DNA from: Candidatus Cloacimonadota bacterium
Lineage (GTDB): Bacteria > Cloacimonadota > Cloacimonadia > Cloacimonadales > TCS61
Reading direction: 5' to 3'
DNA: 7,068 bases
Assembly: GCA_016927675.1 (NCBI GenBank)
Contig: JAFGMF010000185.1
Span: 1 to 7,068, forward strand
The stretch's first letter is position 1; each line of letters begins with the position of its first letter. The position numbers were made by a program, and so were the translations under genes. This document shows, piece by piece, positions 6,471 through 7,068 of this stretch. The notes beneath the pieces are model-generated. The model saw nothing but the letters and a program-made list of their open reading frames with translations, did no database searches and was not told where the DNA came from.

Positions 6471-7068
6471 TATTATTCTCCCGTTTGATCGGTAAGATGA
6501 CAGTGAAAACAGAGCCCTTATTAACCGTGCTGTTTACCTCAATTCTTCCACCGAGTAATTCCATCAGTCTATGGGAAAGATGCAGACCCAGTCCGGTACC
6601 TTCCTGTTTCTTTGTTAAACTGTTGTCAACCTGCTGAAATGGTTCGAACAGCTTGAACAGGTCATTTTTACTGATTCCTATTCCACTGTCTTCGACGGAT
6701 ATTTCCACGGTATCAGCGGTTGCCTGATCTGTAGTAATCACTATTGTTCCGCTGTTGGTGAATTTGATGGCATTGCTCACCAGGTTCAGGATGACCTGCT
6801 TCAAACGTCTGCGATCAGTCTGTACGATAATCTCATCTGAAGGATTATTGATCAGCTGCAGATTTTTTTCATCCGCCTTGGGTCGCATGATATTGGTGAC
6901 TTCGGTGGTTACTTCTTCCAGCAGAAAGCTTTCAGGATTAAGTTCCACTCTACCGGCTTCGATCTTGGAGATATCAAGAATATCGTTGATCAGATCAAGC
7001 AGATGACGGGAACTTTGTTTGACGATGTTCAACTGTTTTCTCTGTTCACTGTTCAACTCTCCTACCAT
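6463..7068 (-). CDS. Histidine kinase, classical HisKA type, C-terminal part (5' end off the window)
   Basis: The reading frame runs to the window edge, and the methionine at the edge is most likely internal. The 201 visible residues begin inside the second helix of a HisKA domain (QRKQLNIVKQSSRHLLDLIN, then DILDISKIEAG). The phosphoacceptor histidine and all sensory domains therefore lie beyond the edge. The ATP-binding domain is complete: N box with Asn95 and Asn99, G1 box DSGIGI from Asp127, F box LFEPFQQVD (140-148) and G2 box GTGLGL (157-162). This core type, common in large hybrid and sensor kinases, differs from the HisKA_2 type of the other two kinases here. The stop overlaps the downstream receiver gene by 8 nt, and no receiver is fused at the C-terminus, so phosphate probably passes to that separate receiver. 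Confidence 0.92.
   Translation of the reverse strand: MVGELNSEQRKQLNIVKQSSRHLLDLINDILDISKIEAGRVELNPESFLLEEVTTEVTNIMRPKADEKNLQLINNPSDEIIVQTDRRRLKQVILNLVSNAIKFTNSGTIVITTDQATADTVEISVEDSGIGISKNDLFKLFEPFQQVDNSLTKKQEGTGLGLHLSHRLMELLGGRIEVNSTVNKGSVFTVILPIKRENNNE
6477..6482 (-). promoter_or_regulatory. Ribosome-binding site of the single-domain receiver gene
   Basis: GGGAGA on the reverse strand lies 6 nt before the ATG at 6468-6470, inside the last codons of the upstream kinase. The good match and spacing support this start and coupled translation. Confidence 0.65.

Overview
The window looks like bacterial chromosome with moderate to low GC. It holds a two-component signalling locus, a lone polysaccharide-modifying enzyme and a repeat-rich non-coding flank. 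Ribosome-binding sites of the GGGAG/GAGGG type and multi-domain HisKA_2 histidine kinases fit a free-living, probably anaerobic or environmental bacterium. The phased AATTTCA heptamers and GCGAAG-type intergenic motifs suggest, from memory only, an uncultivated lineage of the FCB/Cloacimonadota kind. The sequence does not prove any taxonomic placement.

Positions 1-822 carry no gene. They hold two leading hairpins (5-57), a tandem array of five 61-bp palindromic units (68-372) with a decayed sixth, a GCGAAG doublet (455-468), a run of seven AATTTCA-like heptamers (511-566) and a plausible promoter (692-721). On the + strand follows a large soluble histidine kinase, PAS-GAF-PAS-GAF-HisKA_2-HATPase (823-3216). 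After a gap of about 190 bp comes a membrane-anchored homologue of D-glucuronyl C5-epimerase (3409-4485).

The right half is on the - strand and reads right to left. It has the C-terminal part of a classical HisKA histidine kinase that runs off the window edge, then a single-domain CheY/DivK-like receiver overlapping it by 8 nt. Next is a receiver-HisKA_2-HATPase kinase, and last a broken CheY-like receiver gene (4502-4882) with two compensating frameshifts and internal stops. These four look like one operon whose promoter lies outside the window. The + and - blocks converge at about 4486-4501, with no obvious terminator.

The - strand cluster reads as a phosphorelay: kinase, receiver, receiver-kinase, and a formerly active output receiver. 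The + strand kinase has a catalytic core clearly related to that of the receiver-kinase, so the two probably come from one paralogous family and might share receivers. The epimerase would act on a uronic-acid polymer at the outer face of the membrane. Nothing in the window shows that the kinases regulate it; the link is only proximity. The strongest unusual items are the decayed receiver, the double-anchored epimerase found without other polysaccharide genes, and the homogenised 61-bp array. I do not see a clearly new defence or mobile system.
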